A stretch of DNA of 39,026 nt from Lachnospiraceae bacterium (GTDB lineage Bacteria > Bacillota > Clostridia > Lachnospirales > Lachnospiraceae): assembly GCA_028692975.1 (NCBI GenBank), contig JAQUWF010000021.1, positions 1-39,026 of the forward strand, read 5' to 3'. Made by a program: the position numbers and the translations under genes. The first letter of the stretch is position 1. Each line of letters starts with the position of its first letter. Positions 16,905 through 25,569 of the stretch are shown piece after piece. Below the pieces are notes generated by a model. The model did not search any database. It was not told the DNA's origin and worked only from the letters and a program-made list of their open reading frames with translations.

Positions 16905-17308
16905 GGCGTTTGGGTGACAAACTAATCTTTGAATTTTGAATTATCCAAAGAGGTGCAGTTTGTTGGGAAGAAAATAAGGCGCTTAGGTAACAAATTAATC
17001 TTTGAATGCTGAATTACCCAAAGAGGTGCAGTTTGTTGGGAAGAAAATAAGGCGTTTGGGTAACAAATTGATCTTTGAATGCTGAATTACCCAAAGAGGT
17101 GCAGTTTGTTGGGAAGAAAATAAGGCGTTTGGGTAACAAATTGATCTTTGAACCTTGTTTTACCCAGAAACTGGAAGATATGCAGAATGTTTGGGTATTG
17201 GTATGAAAAAAAGAGTTTGTATTACCCAAAATGTATATTTGAACCAGACGAAGGGAAGTGTTTTGGGTAAGAAACTGTTTGCAAGGTGTTTGTTACCCAA
17301 TCTGTCTG
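16905..17308 (+). repeat. 73-bp tandem array of GGGTAA/TTACCC hairpins
   Basis: Units begin at 16905, 16978, 17051 and 17124, exactly 73 bp apart; the fourth degenerates. Each unit contains TTTGGGTAACAAA followed about 20 nt later by TTACCCAAAG, so each can form a hairpin. Two more diverged pairs continue to about 17300, giving six alternating pairs. The same TTTGTTACCCAAAG occurs at 27973. The 466-bp gap between operon and deoD holds no gene; TATAAT at 17333-17338 may be the deoD -10 but has no good -35. Confidence 0.9.
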
Positions 17309-17370
17309 TGGGATGGGAAATGGTTTGACAGGTATAATAGATAATGGAGAAATAGAAGGAGGAAGTTCTT

Positions 17371-18081
17371 ATGGGAAATACACCAACACCACATAATGCG
17401 GCGAAGGCCGGGGATATTGCGAAGACTGTTCTGATGCCGGGGGATCCACTGCGGGCAAAATTTATTGCGGAAACTTATCTGGAGGATGCGGTCTGCTTTA
17501 ATACGGTACGGAATATGTTTGGATTTACCGGCACTTATAAGGGAAAGAGCGTTTCTGTTATGGGCGCTGGCATGGGTATGCCGTCCATGGGGATTTATTC
17601 TTATGAATTATTCAATTTCTATGACGTGGACAATATTATCCGCATCGGCTCGGCGGGGGCGATTCAGGAGGATGTGAATCTTATGGATGTGGTCATCGGT
17701 ATGGGTGCCTGCACGGATTCGAATTATGTGGACCAGTATAATTTGCCAGGGACGTTTGCACCCATAGGGAGTTATGAACTTCTGGAAAAGGCTGTGGCAG
17801 CAGCCCGCGCCCAGGGAACCAGCATCAAGGTGGGGAATGTGCTGTCTTCAGATGTTTTCTACAGCGCGGATGATACAGTGAATGCACGTTGGGCAAGCAT
17901 GGGTGTTATGGCTGTGGAGATGGAGTCGGCGGCGCTTTATATGAATGCAGCGAAGGCTGGAAAGAAGGCGCTGAGTATCCTGACGATTTCGGATCAGCTC
18001 TGCCGACATGAGGCATTGAGTGCGGAGGATCGACAGTTTGGTTTTAAGAAAATGATGGAAATCGCGCTGGAACTGGCGTAA
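17371..18081 (+). CDS. deoD: Purine nucleoside phosphorylase DeoD
   Basis: This 236-residue hexameric-type purine nucleoside phosphorylase has the full family length. Readable motifs are the phosphate site VLMPGDPLRAKFIAE with Arg, SVMGAGMGMPSMGIYSYEL, IIRIGSAGAI, the ribose/base-site AVEMESAALY, and LTISDQL with the catalytic Asp. It converts purine (deoxy)nucleosides to base and (deoxy)ribose 1-phosphate in the cytosol. AGGAGGAAG precedes ATG 17371. It forms a pair with deoB and supplies the downstream step for sugar phosphates made by the preceding locus. Confidence 0.96.
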   Translation: MGNTPTPHNAAKAGDIAKTVLMPGDPLRAKFIAETYLEDAVCFNTVRNMFGFTGTYKGKSVSVMGAGMGMPSMGIYSYELFNFYDVDNIIRIGSAGAIQEDVNLMDVVIGMGACTDSNYVDQYNLPGTFAPIGSYELLEKAVAAARAQGTSIKVGNVLSSDVFYSADDTVNARWASMGVMAVEMESAALYMNAAKAGKKALSILTISDQLCRHEALSAEDRQFGFKKMMEIALELA

Positions 18082-18111
18082 AAATGCGGTGGTATCCGCG
18101 GGAGAAAAAAT

Positions 18112-19302
18112 ATGGATAGATTTAAGCGTGTTTTTGTGATTGTTATGGATTCTCTTGGCATTGGTGCTATGGCGGATGCGCAGGCATATGGGGATGTGGG
18201 CGCGGACACACTGGGCCATATCTCGGAGTCTGTGCAGGAGTTTTTCATTCCTAATCTCCAGCAACTGGGTATTGCGAATCTGCATCCTCTGAAGCAGGTG
18301 CCAGCGGTGCACCATCCGGATGCTTACTTTATGGCCATGAATGAAGCGAGTAAGGGGAAGGATACCATGACTGGGCACTGGGAAATGATGGGGCTAAAGA
18401 CCACGGAGCCTTTCAAGACTTTTACGGATACCGGGTTCCCACCGGAACTTTTGGAGGAACTGAGCCGGCGCACCGGGCGCACGATTATTGGAAATAAAAG
18501 CGCCAGCGGTACAGAGATTCTGGATGAACTGGCTGAGGAAGAGATTGCCACGGGGCATATGATCGTGTATACTTCGGCGGATTCGGTGCTGCAGATCTGC
18601 GGAAATGAGGAGACTTTCGGGCTGGAGGAGCTGTATCGCTGCTGTGAGATCGCCAGGGAGATTACCATGAAGGACGAATGGAAGGTGGGGCGTGTTATTG
18701 CCCGGCCTTATGTGGGACGGAAGAAGGGCGAGTTCAAGCGCACCAGTAATCGGCATGATTATGCGGTGAAGCCTTTTGGCCCGACGGTTTTGAATGTGTT
18801 GAAGGAGCATGGGTATGATGTGATTTCCATCGGCAAGATTCACGATATTTTTGTGGGTGAAGGGATTACGAAGGCGATTCATTCTGTTAGTTCGGTGAAT
18901 GGGATGGAGCAGACGATTGATGTGGCGAAGGAAGATTTCCATGGTCTTTGTTTCGTGAATCTGGTGGATTTTGATGCGCTTTGGGGGCATCGCAGGGATC
19001 CGGTGGGATATGCGAAGGAGATTGAGAAGTTTGATGTGAATCTGGGGATTTTGCTGAAGGAACTGCGCGAGGATGATTTGCTTATTATTACGGCGGACCA
19101 TGGGAATGATCCGACTTATTCGGGGACGGATCATACGCGGGAGAAGGTACCGTTTTTGGCTTATGGAAAAGATTTGGAGCGGTCTGGGGCGTTGGCTGAG
19201 GCGGATACTTTTGCGGTGATTGGGGCTACGATTGCGGATAATTTTGCGGTGGAGATGCCGGAGGGGAGTATAGGGAGGTCTGTTTTGGGAAAACTGGTGT
19301 AG
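18112..19302 (+). CDS. deoB: Phosphopentomutase DeoB
   Basis: This 396-residue Mn-dependent phosphopentomutase of the alkaline-phosphatase superfamily has the metal and nucleophile regions [37 protein letters not shown] (nucleophile Thr), [25 protein letters not shown] and [19 protein letters not shown]. It interconverts (deoxy)ribose 1- and 5-phosphate, linking nucleoside breakdown to the pentose phosphate pathway. ATG 18112 lies 30 nt after deoD behind GGGAG. GC and codon use shift toward AT/GG-rich codons near the 3' end, just before hairpin element C. Confidence 0.96.
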   Translation: MDRFKRVFVIVMDSLGIGAMADAQAYGDVGADTLGHISESVQEFFIPNLQQLGIANLHPLKQVPAVHHPDAYFMAMNEASKGKDTMTGHWEMMGLKTTEPFKTFTDTGFPPELLEELSRRTGRTIIGNKSASGTEILDELAEEEIATGHMIVYTSADSVLQICGNEETFGLEELYRCCEIAREITMKDEWKVGRVIARPYVGRKKGEFKRTSNRHDYAVKPFGPTVLNVLKEHGYDVISIGKIHDIFVGEGITKAIHSVSSVNGMEQTIDVAKEDFHGLCFVNLVDFDALWGHRRDPVGYAKEIEKFDVNLGILLKELREDDLLIITADHGNDPTYSGTDHTREKVPFLAYGKDLERSGALAEADTFAVIGATIADNFAVEMPEGSIGRSVLGKLV

Positions 19303-19309
19303 GGGGATG

Positions 19310-19578
19310 GGGGGACGAACCCGTCTTTACCCTGGCTGTATATGGGTTTGATTTTGATGGTTACGGGGACTTGAAAGTCTAAGGAAAAGCCGCCCGGCAC
19401 TTGCTGAACCAACCACATTCGACCCGTTTGCTGATGCAAACGCGTCTCAGGTGGTTTCGAGATTGGGTTTTGTAAACCCAATCTCGTCAGCAAGTGCCGG
19501 GCGGCTTTTCCTAAGTCTTTCTACGTCCCCTCCACTGACATCAAAATCAAGCCCCATATACAGCCCGGGCGCAGACGG
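19310..19578 (+). repeat. Long-hairpin element copy C (branched)
   Basis: The element begins with GGGGGGACG, 10-12 nt after the deoB stop, as in copies A and B. Outer arms 19321-19359 pair with 19539-19578 with interruptions. A middle section contains CTAAG on both strands facing each other with an A.A mismatch. Inner arms 19383-19407 and 19487-19511 match over 25 bp. The apex carries GTTTGC-TGAT-GCAAAC (19426-19441) and a 13-bp hairpin at about 19459-19486. It lacks the TGGATTT of A, B and D and is the most diverged copy. Confidence 0.75.
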
Positions 19579-19608
19579 ATTCTGGGGTTGTGGGGCGGAG
19601 CGGGTATG

Positions 19609-19818
19609 CTCGTGCCTGCGGCACATTGCGGTGGGGAGGGCTCGTGCCTGCGGCACATTGCGGTGGGAGGGCTCGTGCCTGCGGCACATTGCGGTGGGGG
19701 CTCGCTGCGGCACATTGCGGTGGAGGGGCTCGTGCCTGCGGCACATTGCGGTGGAGGGGCTCGTGCCTGCGGCACATTGCGGTGAGGGAGGGCTCGTGCC
19801 TGCGGCATATTGTGGTGG
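19609..19818 (+). repeat. GC-rich 30-bp minisatellite
   Basis: Seven copies of a unit containing CTCGTGCCTGCGGCACATTG start near 19609, 19640, 19671, 19700 (shortened), 19728, 19759 and 19792 (last diverged). Each unit holds the small hairpin GTGCC-TGC-GGCAC. The array, together with element C, fills most of the 712-bp gap between deoB and the hybrid kinase gene. The rest (19819-20014) is AT-rich without a recognisable gene. Confidence 0.9.
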
Positions 19819-20014
19819 AAATTTTGTTGGAAAGTATTTTACAATTGTAGCATTAATTGGAATAGTGTGTTAGAATTTTAGTAGGTTTAGGGTAATTTCT
19901 TCGCATCTAATGGGCGGAGGAGGGGATGAATGAGTACTGGATGTTAGGTCCTCTGTGATTGGGGGATTTTTTTACTTTGGAGGAACGGATTATTTCGGGA
20001 GAATGGAGCAGATT

Positions 20015-23000
20015 ATGGATGTGACAGGTGAACTTGACAAGTTGAATAGGGAAGAGCGGGCGGTCCGCGCAAAACTGATTGAAGATACCATTACGGGCGG
20101 TCTTATGTCTGGGTATGACGAACCGGGGTTCCCCTTTTATTTTGTTGGAAAGGAATTGCTGAATTACCTGGGGTATGAGTCGGAGGAGGCTTTTGTCGAG
20201 GATATTGGAGGGCTTATCAGTAACTGCATGCATCCCGATGATGTGCCGGGAGTTGAGCGGGAGGTACGGGAGCAACTGCAGAAATATCCCCGTTATGAGA
20301 TCGAGTATCGTATGCGGAAAGCGGATGGTCGTTATATCTGGGTAAAAGATTATGGCAGGAAATCCACTTTGGCAAATGGAAGGGAAGTCATTAATTCCGT
20401 TGTTTATGATATCGATGAGCAGAAGCATACGGGGGAAAAAGAGCAGGAATATTATCGACAGCTGGACCAGATGCAGAATGCCCTGATTGAGACGCAGGCA
20501 TCCATGCAGGCGGCAATCGCTGCGGCTAAAATTAATTTTTTTGAATATTATCCAGAGGGAGATTATGCCCTTGAACGTAATGGACGGGAAATTTTTGGAC
20601 TGGAAGAGCGTCTGGAAAATTATCCGGAAAACTGGTTTGAGAGGAAGATCACGCATCCGGACGACGAGGCGAAGCTGCGGGATTGCTTTATGAAAATGAA
20701 AAACGGTCAGGATCAAAGTTGTTGTACGGTTCGAAATATGGTTGGTGAGGAATATCACTGGTATTTCTATAATCTTTCTTCCATCTATGATGTGCGTGGG
20801 AGAAGAAGCAAGGTGGTGTGTACTGCCCAGGATATTGAGGAGAGCAAACGGGCACAGGAAACCAACGAACAGTACAAAAGATTGTATGAAAGAAATCCGG
20901 GCTGGATTTTTACCTGCAAAAATGATGAGGCATGGACGCTGATCCATACCAACCAGAGGATTGAAGAAATTGTAGGCTATACAGTGGAGGAGTTTGCAAG
21001 AGAGAAGAATAACTCTATCGCATCCGTGATCCCACAGGAAGAGAAACTTTTTATACGAAAGACCCTGCGGCAGATGCAGGAGAGGGGATTTGGCACTTCG
21101 GCCACCTTTGATACTCCGATTTTTCATAAAAAGGGGATTAAAACCTGGGTTAAGATAGACGTGTATTGGGATGAAAAGGATGGGGAAGGATATTTCTATG
21201 CTTCTTGTTCAGACATTACAGAACTGAAGAAAAAACAACGGGAAGCGGCGCTGCGGCTCGAGGAAGAGAAGCGATACCAGCAGAGCATGGACAGTGAGGA
21301 TATTCTGCTGAAAACCTATTGTAATGTGACGAAAAACACGGTGGACCGGCTGGAAACAAAACCGGAGATGACTGTTGCGGATCAGGCGGATACTTTTACG
21401 GGCGGCGTATTCCAGTTGATTGATGCGGCTTTCGGCCTGGAAGATAAGAGACTGATCGAGCGTGAACTTTCCAAAACCCGTATCGAGGAATCCGTGAAGG
21501 ACGGCGGAATGTACTCCTTTGAGTATCGGAGAAAGGACAGGAAGCAGCATATTTTCTGGGTGCGTGTCACGGTACGTGCGCTGATCCATCCGGAAACGCA
21601 GGATGTGATAGCCTTTATCAGCATCCGGGATATCAATGCGCAGAAGAAGATATCCATGATCATGCAGCGGATTGCGGAGGTTGATTTTGAGGTGCTGGCA
21701 CTTGTTTATGTAGAAACCAACGATATCGAATGCATTCGGATCACAGCAGCGGATGATCCTCTATTTATGGATTTCAATATGCCATATAATGAGGGAATAC
21801 GTACATTTATAAGGGAGCACGCAGAAAAATCCGGGGAGGAATTCCAGGAGTTGTTCCAGATCCCTTACTTGCAAAAGGCATTGGAAAAGGATAAGGTATT
21901 CGAGGTTTCCGGCGGCATATGTGGGGAACAACACCGACGGAAAAAATGGGCATTTACTTATCTGGATAATACAAAGACTACGATTATCTTTAAACGAACA
22001 GATATTACAGAACTTTTCAAAAAACAGGAGCAGCAGAATGAACTCCTGAGCAACGCACTGTTAGAGGCTGAGGAGGCCAGCAAGGCGAAGACGAATTTCC
22101 TGTCACGCATGAGCCATGAGATCCGCACGCCCATGAATGCCATTATTGGTATGAACACACTGGCGGCTCAGTCTGTGGACAAGCCGGACCAGGTGGCGGA
22201 CTGCCTGAGCAAAATCGGCATTTCCTCCAGATTCTTATTGTCATTGATCAATGATATTCTGGACATGAGCCGTATCGAGAGCGGGAAGGTGAGTATCAAG
22301 AATAATAAATTTCCGTTGGACGAACTGGTGAATAATATCAATGCCATCTTCTATGAGCAGGCGGATAAGAAGGGCATCGATTATGAGTGTATTATTTCAA
22401 GTTTCACCTACGACTATTACATAGGTGATTCCATGAAGATACAGCAGGTCATCGTAAACTTGCTGGGTAATTCCATTAAATTTACGGAACCGGGCGGAAA
22501 GGTGCAGTTGATGGTGAATCAGGAGCGGGTGGAGCATGGCAGAGCTTATATGACTTTCACGGTGAATGATACGGGAATCGGCATCAGCGAGGAATTGCAG
22601 CAGCGTATGTTTGAGCCTTTTGAGCAGGGAGATACCACGTCAACCACGCCGTATAAGGGTACCGGGCTTGGACTTGCCATTGCGCGGAATCTGGTGAGCA
22701 TGATGAACGGATTGATCTCTGTCAACAGCATCGAGGGCGTCGGGACAGAATTCATGGTGCGCCTGCCGTTGGATATCTGCGAGGAAGAACAACGTTATCT
22801 GGACTTGAAATTGGATGTACTGTTGGAAAAACTTAATACACTGATTGTTGATGATGATGTGACTATCTGTGAGCACACCCACAGAATACTGCTGGACATG
22901 GGAATGAAGGCAGAATGGGTGGAGAGTGGAAGAAGGGCAGTGGAGCGTATCCGCAGCAAATGGCAGAGCGGAGAATACTTTGACGTGGTCCTGCTGGACT

Positions 23001-23644
23001 GGAAGATGCCGGATATGGACGGCGTGCAGACAGCCAGGGAGATCAGGAGCATTGTGGGAAAAGATGTGACGATTATCGTCATGACAGCATATGACTGGGC
23101 AGAGATAGAGCAGGAAGCGAGACAGGCAGGGGTGAATTTCTTTGTAGCAAAACCACTGTTTAAATCTTCCATCGTGTCCGTTTATGAGCATGCATTTAAG
23201 GTGAAAAAGCAGCAGAAAGCAGAGCAGCAGGCTACGTCTTATGACTTTACAGGCAGACGTGTGCTGCTGGTGGAGGATCATATACTGAATGTGGAAGTGG
23301 CGAAGCGGCTTATGGAAGCAAAACACGCGGAAGTCACTGTGGCAGATAACGGACTGCATTCCATAGAGAAATTCATGGAAGCACCGGAGGGATACTTTGA
23401 CGCAATCCTTATGGATATTTGTATGCCGGTCATGGATGGATTGACGGCGACCAGATCCATCCGACAACTGCACAAAAGGTATGCATCCAATATTCCAATC
23501 ATCGCTATGAGTGCCAACGCCTTCGAGGAAGACGTGGAGAAATCAAAAGCCGCAGGCATGAATGAACATTTATCCAAACCGATCGAACCACATATCCTGT
23601 ACGCAGCCTTGCAGAAATGGTTCGAGCGTGACCGGACAGAGTGA
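20015..23644 (+). CDS. Soluble PAS-rich hybrid histidine kinase with two receiver domains
   Basis: The protein has about 1209 residues and no transmembrane segment, so it is probably a cytosolic sensor. Several PAS/PAC-like modules fill residues 20-660 (EYRMRKADGRYIWVKDYGRK, FEYYPEGDYALERNGREIFG, GWIFTCKNDEAWTLIHTNQR, SFEYRRKDRKQHIFWVRV). A HisKA box follows with H701 in SRMSHEIRTPMNAIIGMN, then an HATPase domain (VIVNLLGNSIKFTEPGG, NDTGIGISEELQQRMFEPFE, GTGLGLAIARNLV). REC1 has D995 (VVLLDWKMPDMDG) and REC2 has D1134 (AILMDICMPVMDG). No HPt domain or output domain is present. ATG 20015 has GGAG 6 nt upstream; ATG 20003 and GTG 19955 are alternatives. Confidence 0.9.
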   Translation: MDVTGELDKLNREERAVRAKLIEDTITGGLMSGYDEPGFPFYFVGKELLNYLGYESEEAFVEDIGGLISNCMHPDDVPGVEREVREQLQKYPRYEIEYRMRKADGRYIWVKDYGRKSTLANGREVINSVVYDIDEQKHTGEKEQEYYRQLDQMQNALIETQASMQAAIAAAKINFFEYYPEGDYALERNGREIFGLEERLENYPENWFERKITHPDDEAKLRDCFMKMKNGQDQSCCTVRNMVGEEYHWYFYNLSSIYDVRGRRSKVVCTAQDIEESKRAQETNEQYKRLYERNPGWIFTCKNDEAWTLIHTNQRIEEIVGYTVEEFAREKNNSIASVIPQEEKLFIRKTLRQMQERGFGTSATFDTPIFHKKGIKTWVKIDVYWDEKDGEGYFYASCSDITELKKKQREAALRLEEEKRYQQSMDSEDILLKTYCNVTKNTVDRLETKPEMTVADQADTFTGGVFQLIDAAFGLEDKRLIERELSKTRIEESVKDGGMYSFEYRRKDRKQHIFWVRVTVRALIHPETQDVIAFISIRDINAQKKISMIMQRIAEVDFEVLALVYVETNDIECIRITAADDPLFMDFNMPYNEGIRTFIREHAEKSGEEFQELFQIPYLQKALEKDKVFEVSGGICGEQHRRKKWAFTYLDNTKTTIIFKRTDITELFKKQEQQNELLSNALLEAEEASKAKTNFLSRMSHEIRTPMNAIIGMNTLAAQSVDKPDQVADCLSKIGISSRFLLSLINDILDMSRIESGKVSIKNNKFPLDELVNNINAIFYEQADKKGIDYECIISSFTYDYYIGDSMKIQQVIVNLLGNSIKFTEPGGKVQLMVNQERVEHGRAYMTFTVNDTGIGISEELQQRMFEPFEQGDTTSTTPYKGTGLGLAIARNLVSMMNGLISVNSIEGVGTEFMVRLPLDICEEEQRYLDLKLDVLLEKLNTLIVDDDVTICEHTHRILLDMGMKAEWVESGRRAVERIRSKWQSGEYFDVVLLDWKMPDMDGVQTAREIRSIVGKDVTIIVMTAYDWAEIEQEARQAGVNFFVAKPLFKSSIVSVYEHAFKVKKQQKAEQQATSYDFTGRRVLLVEDHILNVEVAKRLMEAKHAEVTVADNGLHSIEKFMEAPEGYFDAILMDICMPVMDGLTATRSIRQLHKRYASNIPIIAMSANAFEEDVEKSKAAGMNEHLSKPIEPHILYAALQKWFERDRTE

Positions 23645-23666
23645 AATGTGCTTGAGAGCAAAAAGG

Positions 23667-23695
23667 GCAGCTTCAGTTTTTGAGGCTGCTTTTTT
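23667..23695 (+). terminator. Intrinsic terminator after the hybrid kinase gene
   Basis: GCAGCTTCA pairs with TGAGGCTGC (one G.T) around a 5-nt loop and is followed by six T. Confidence 0.9.
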
Positions 23696-23804
23696 GATAC
23701 ATCTTTTTCGGCGAATGTGTACCAAACATTTACTTCCTTTTCTGGCATGCTAAACTGGGGGTATCAAGAAGTTGATAATGTGGGAGTAAAGGAGAGGGGT
23801 AAAG

Positions 23805-24839
23805 ATGAAATTTACACAGATGGAGAAAAAACAGTTGGTTATATATGGATTGGTGGCCTTTGCGGTACCGTATCTGCTGGGGGTGCTCATGTGGTATGGG
23901 TATAATCATGGGATCGATGTGAGCGTGTTTCCCAATGCGCAGATGATGTATCCGGCGGCGGGTGTGATGCTGGCTTTTCTGCTGACCAAGGGAAAAGATG
24001 AATGGATGCCAAGGCGGTTTTTTATAACGTTTCTGGTGCTGACGGGGCTCATGATTGCTATGTGTATCGGCAGCATTTTTATGCCCAGCCCGACCGTGTG
24101 GCTTATGGCTGTGCAGTTTGGCGTGATCGGGGCCAGTATTTTGGGGTGGATCATGCTGCTGACAGAAAAAAGGGAAAAACGGACTGCCTATGGAATGCGT
24201 TGGAAGAACTGGAAGAAAGCACTGTTTTGCATAGGACTTTTCCTTCTTTTGTATGTGCTGCGGACGGTTATCGCCTGCGCAATGAGCGGGCAGATGGAGA
24301 TACTTGGCCTGATTGCAGGGAATCCACTTACCTGGATTTCGGTGGCCAGCCTGCCTATTAATTTTTTTCTTGTATTCATTGCCTTTTTCGGGGAAGAATA
24401 TGGCTGGCGTTATTTCCTGCAGCCTATGCTGCAGAAACGTTTTGGACTGCGCTGGGGCGTGATTATTGTGGGCATTGTGTGGGGGCTGTGGCATATGCCG
24501 GTGAATTTGTTCTATTATAGTCCGGGTTCCGGCCTGGAGAGCATGGCGGCACAGCAGATCACCTGTATTACTTTGGGAATCTTTTTCGCATATGCGTATA
24601 TGAAGACCCAGAATATCTGGGTGCCGGTGATCCTTCATTATCTGAATAATAATCTGGTGCCAATCATATCAGCAAATTATAGTGCGGATGTACTGCAAAA
24701 TCAGCAGACTACCTGGGGCAGCCTCCTGCCGGCGCTTCTTTTGAACGGTGCCTGCTTCGGATTATTCCTGTTGGCAAAGGAATTTCGAAAAAAGAGGAAA
24801 GAGACGGCGGAGTATGCTAAAATAGATACAAATATGTAG
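23805..24839 (+). CDS. CPBP-family intramembrane metalloprotease (CAAX-like)
   Basis: This 344-residue polytopic membrane protein has about eight hydrophobic segments. The three CPBP/Abi motifs are visible: FFGEEYGWRYFLQPML (EExxxR, about residue 193), GIVWGLWHMPVNLFYY (catalytic His) and VPVILHYLNNNLVP (H-x3-N). Bacterial members process peptides or confer self-immunity to bacteriocins, so its placement just upstream of a LytTR/GHKL pair suggests a peptide-signalling link; no peptide precursor is visible here. AAAGGAGAGGGG precedes ATG 23805. The LytTR gene starts 19 nt downstream. Confidence 0.9.
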   Translation: MKFTQMEKKQLVIYGLVAFAVPYLLGVLMWYGYNHGIDVSVFPNAQMMYPAAGVMLAFLLTKGKDEWMPRRFFITFLVLTGLMIAMCIGSIFMPSPTVWLMAVQFGVIGASILGWIMLLTEKREKRTAYGMRWKNWKKALFCIGLFLLLYVLRTVIACAMSGQMEILGLIAGNPLTWISVASLPINFFLVFIAFFGEEYGWRYFLQPMLQKRFGLRWGVIIVGIVWGLWHMPVNLFYYSPGSGLESMAAQQITCITLGIFFAYAYMKTQNIWVPVILHYLNNNLVPIISANYSADVLQNQQTTWGSLLPALLLNGACFGLFLLAKEFRKKRKETAEYAKIDTNM

Positions 24840-24858
24840 TTTACAACGGAGGTAAGGC

Positions 24859-25569
24859 ATGTATCTGGTAGCAGTCTGTGATGATGAAAAGAAAATAACA
24901 GAAGAAATGAAACGGATCATTACCGAGTGGAATCCGAAGATACAGGTGGAGTGTTTTGGCTCGGGTGAAGATTTGTTGGTGCATTATCATCCGTACCAGG
25001 CAATATTCATGGACATCGATATGGAAGGCATGAATGGTATTGAGACCGGACGGAAAGTACGGGAACTGGATAAGAAAACCAAGATTATTTATTTGACGGC
25101 TTATCGGGACTATGTGGTAGGGGCCTTTGGGGTTCATGCGTTCCAGTATCTTTTAAAACCGGTGAAGGAAAAAGAAATCGAGCATGTGCTGGAGGAGGTT
25201 TTCCAGTATCTGGAGAAGTCAAAGGAACAGACCATATTGGAGTTTGAGACGGTGCATGGTATCGTATGTCTGCCGGTGGATAATATCGATTATTTTGAAT
25301 ATGAGAATCGACGGGTACGCATCGTCACAGAGAAAGAATCTTTTTATATGAAAGAAAAAATTGGAGCGGTGGGTGAGCGTATGAAGAATTTTGGCTTTTC
25401 CATGCCCCACCAGAGTTTTGTAGTGAATCTGCTCCATGTGAAGAATGTGCGAGGCAATGATATTTTTATGGATAACGGACAGATACTTCCGCTGGCGCAG
25501 AAAAAACAGAAATCCTGGAAGCAGGAGCTGGTGACGTATCTGTCGGGAAGATTGGAAGGGGAGGCATGA
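24859..25569 (+). CDS. LytTR-family response regulator (AgrA/ComE-like)
   Basis: This 236-residue regulator has an N-terminal receiver domain (YLVAVCDDEKKITEEMK with acidic pocket D8-D9, phosphoacceptor D52 in AIFMDIDMEGMNG, and a Lys in YLLKPVKEKEIE). A C-terminal LytTR DNA-binding domain follows (VDNIDYFEYENRRVRIVT, FSMPHQSFVVNLLHVKNV, DNGQILPLAQKK). It is probably phosphorylated by the adjacent GHKL kinase. ATG 24859 follows GGAGG; the end overlaps the kinase start (ATGA). Confidence 0.95.
   Translation: MYLVAVCDDEKKITEEMKRIITEWNPKIQVECFGSGEDLLVHYHPYQAIFMDIDMEGMNGIETGRKVRELDKKTKIIYLTAYRDYVVGAFGVHAFQYLLKPVKEKEIEHVLEEVFQYLEKSKEQTILEFETVHGIVCLPVDNIDYFEYENRRVRIVTEKESFYMKEKIGAVGERMKNFGFSMPHQSFVVNLLHVKNVRGNDIFMDNGQILPLAQKKQKSWKQELVTYLSGRLEGEA

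Noticed and set aside
16905-17308. CRISPR-like array
   Set aside because: Units are contiguous 73-bp repeats with no unique spacers between them and no cas genes in the window.
17325-17338. TTGACA next to TATAAT before deoD as a promoter
   Set aside because: The two boxes are only 2 nt apart; TATAAT alone may serve as a -10 but no suitable -35 was found.
19447-19873. Overlapping open frames in several phases on both strands with Cys/Arg/His-rich repeats
   Set aside because: They arise from the 30-bp GC-rich minisatellite whose unit lacks stops; no ribosome sites and no protein-like composition.
19907-21127. 406-residue minus-strand open frame
   Set aside because: It is a shadow of the hybrid kinase gene; its composition is typical of a reverse-complement reading of an acidic protein.
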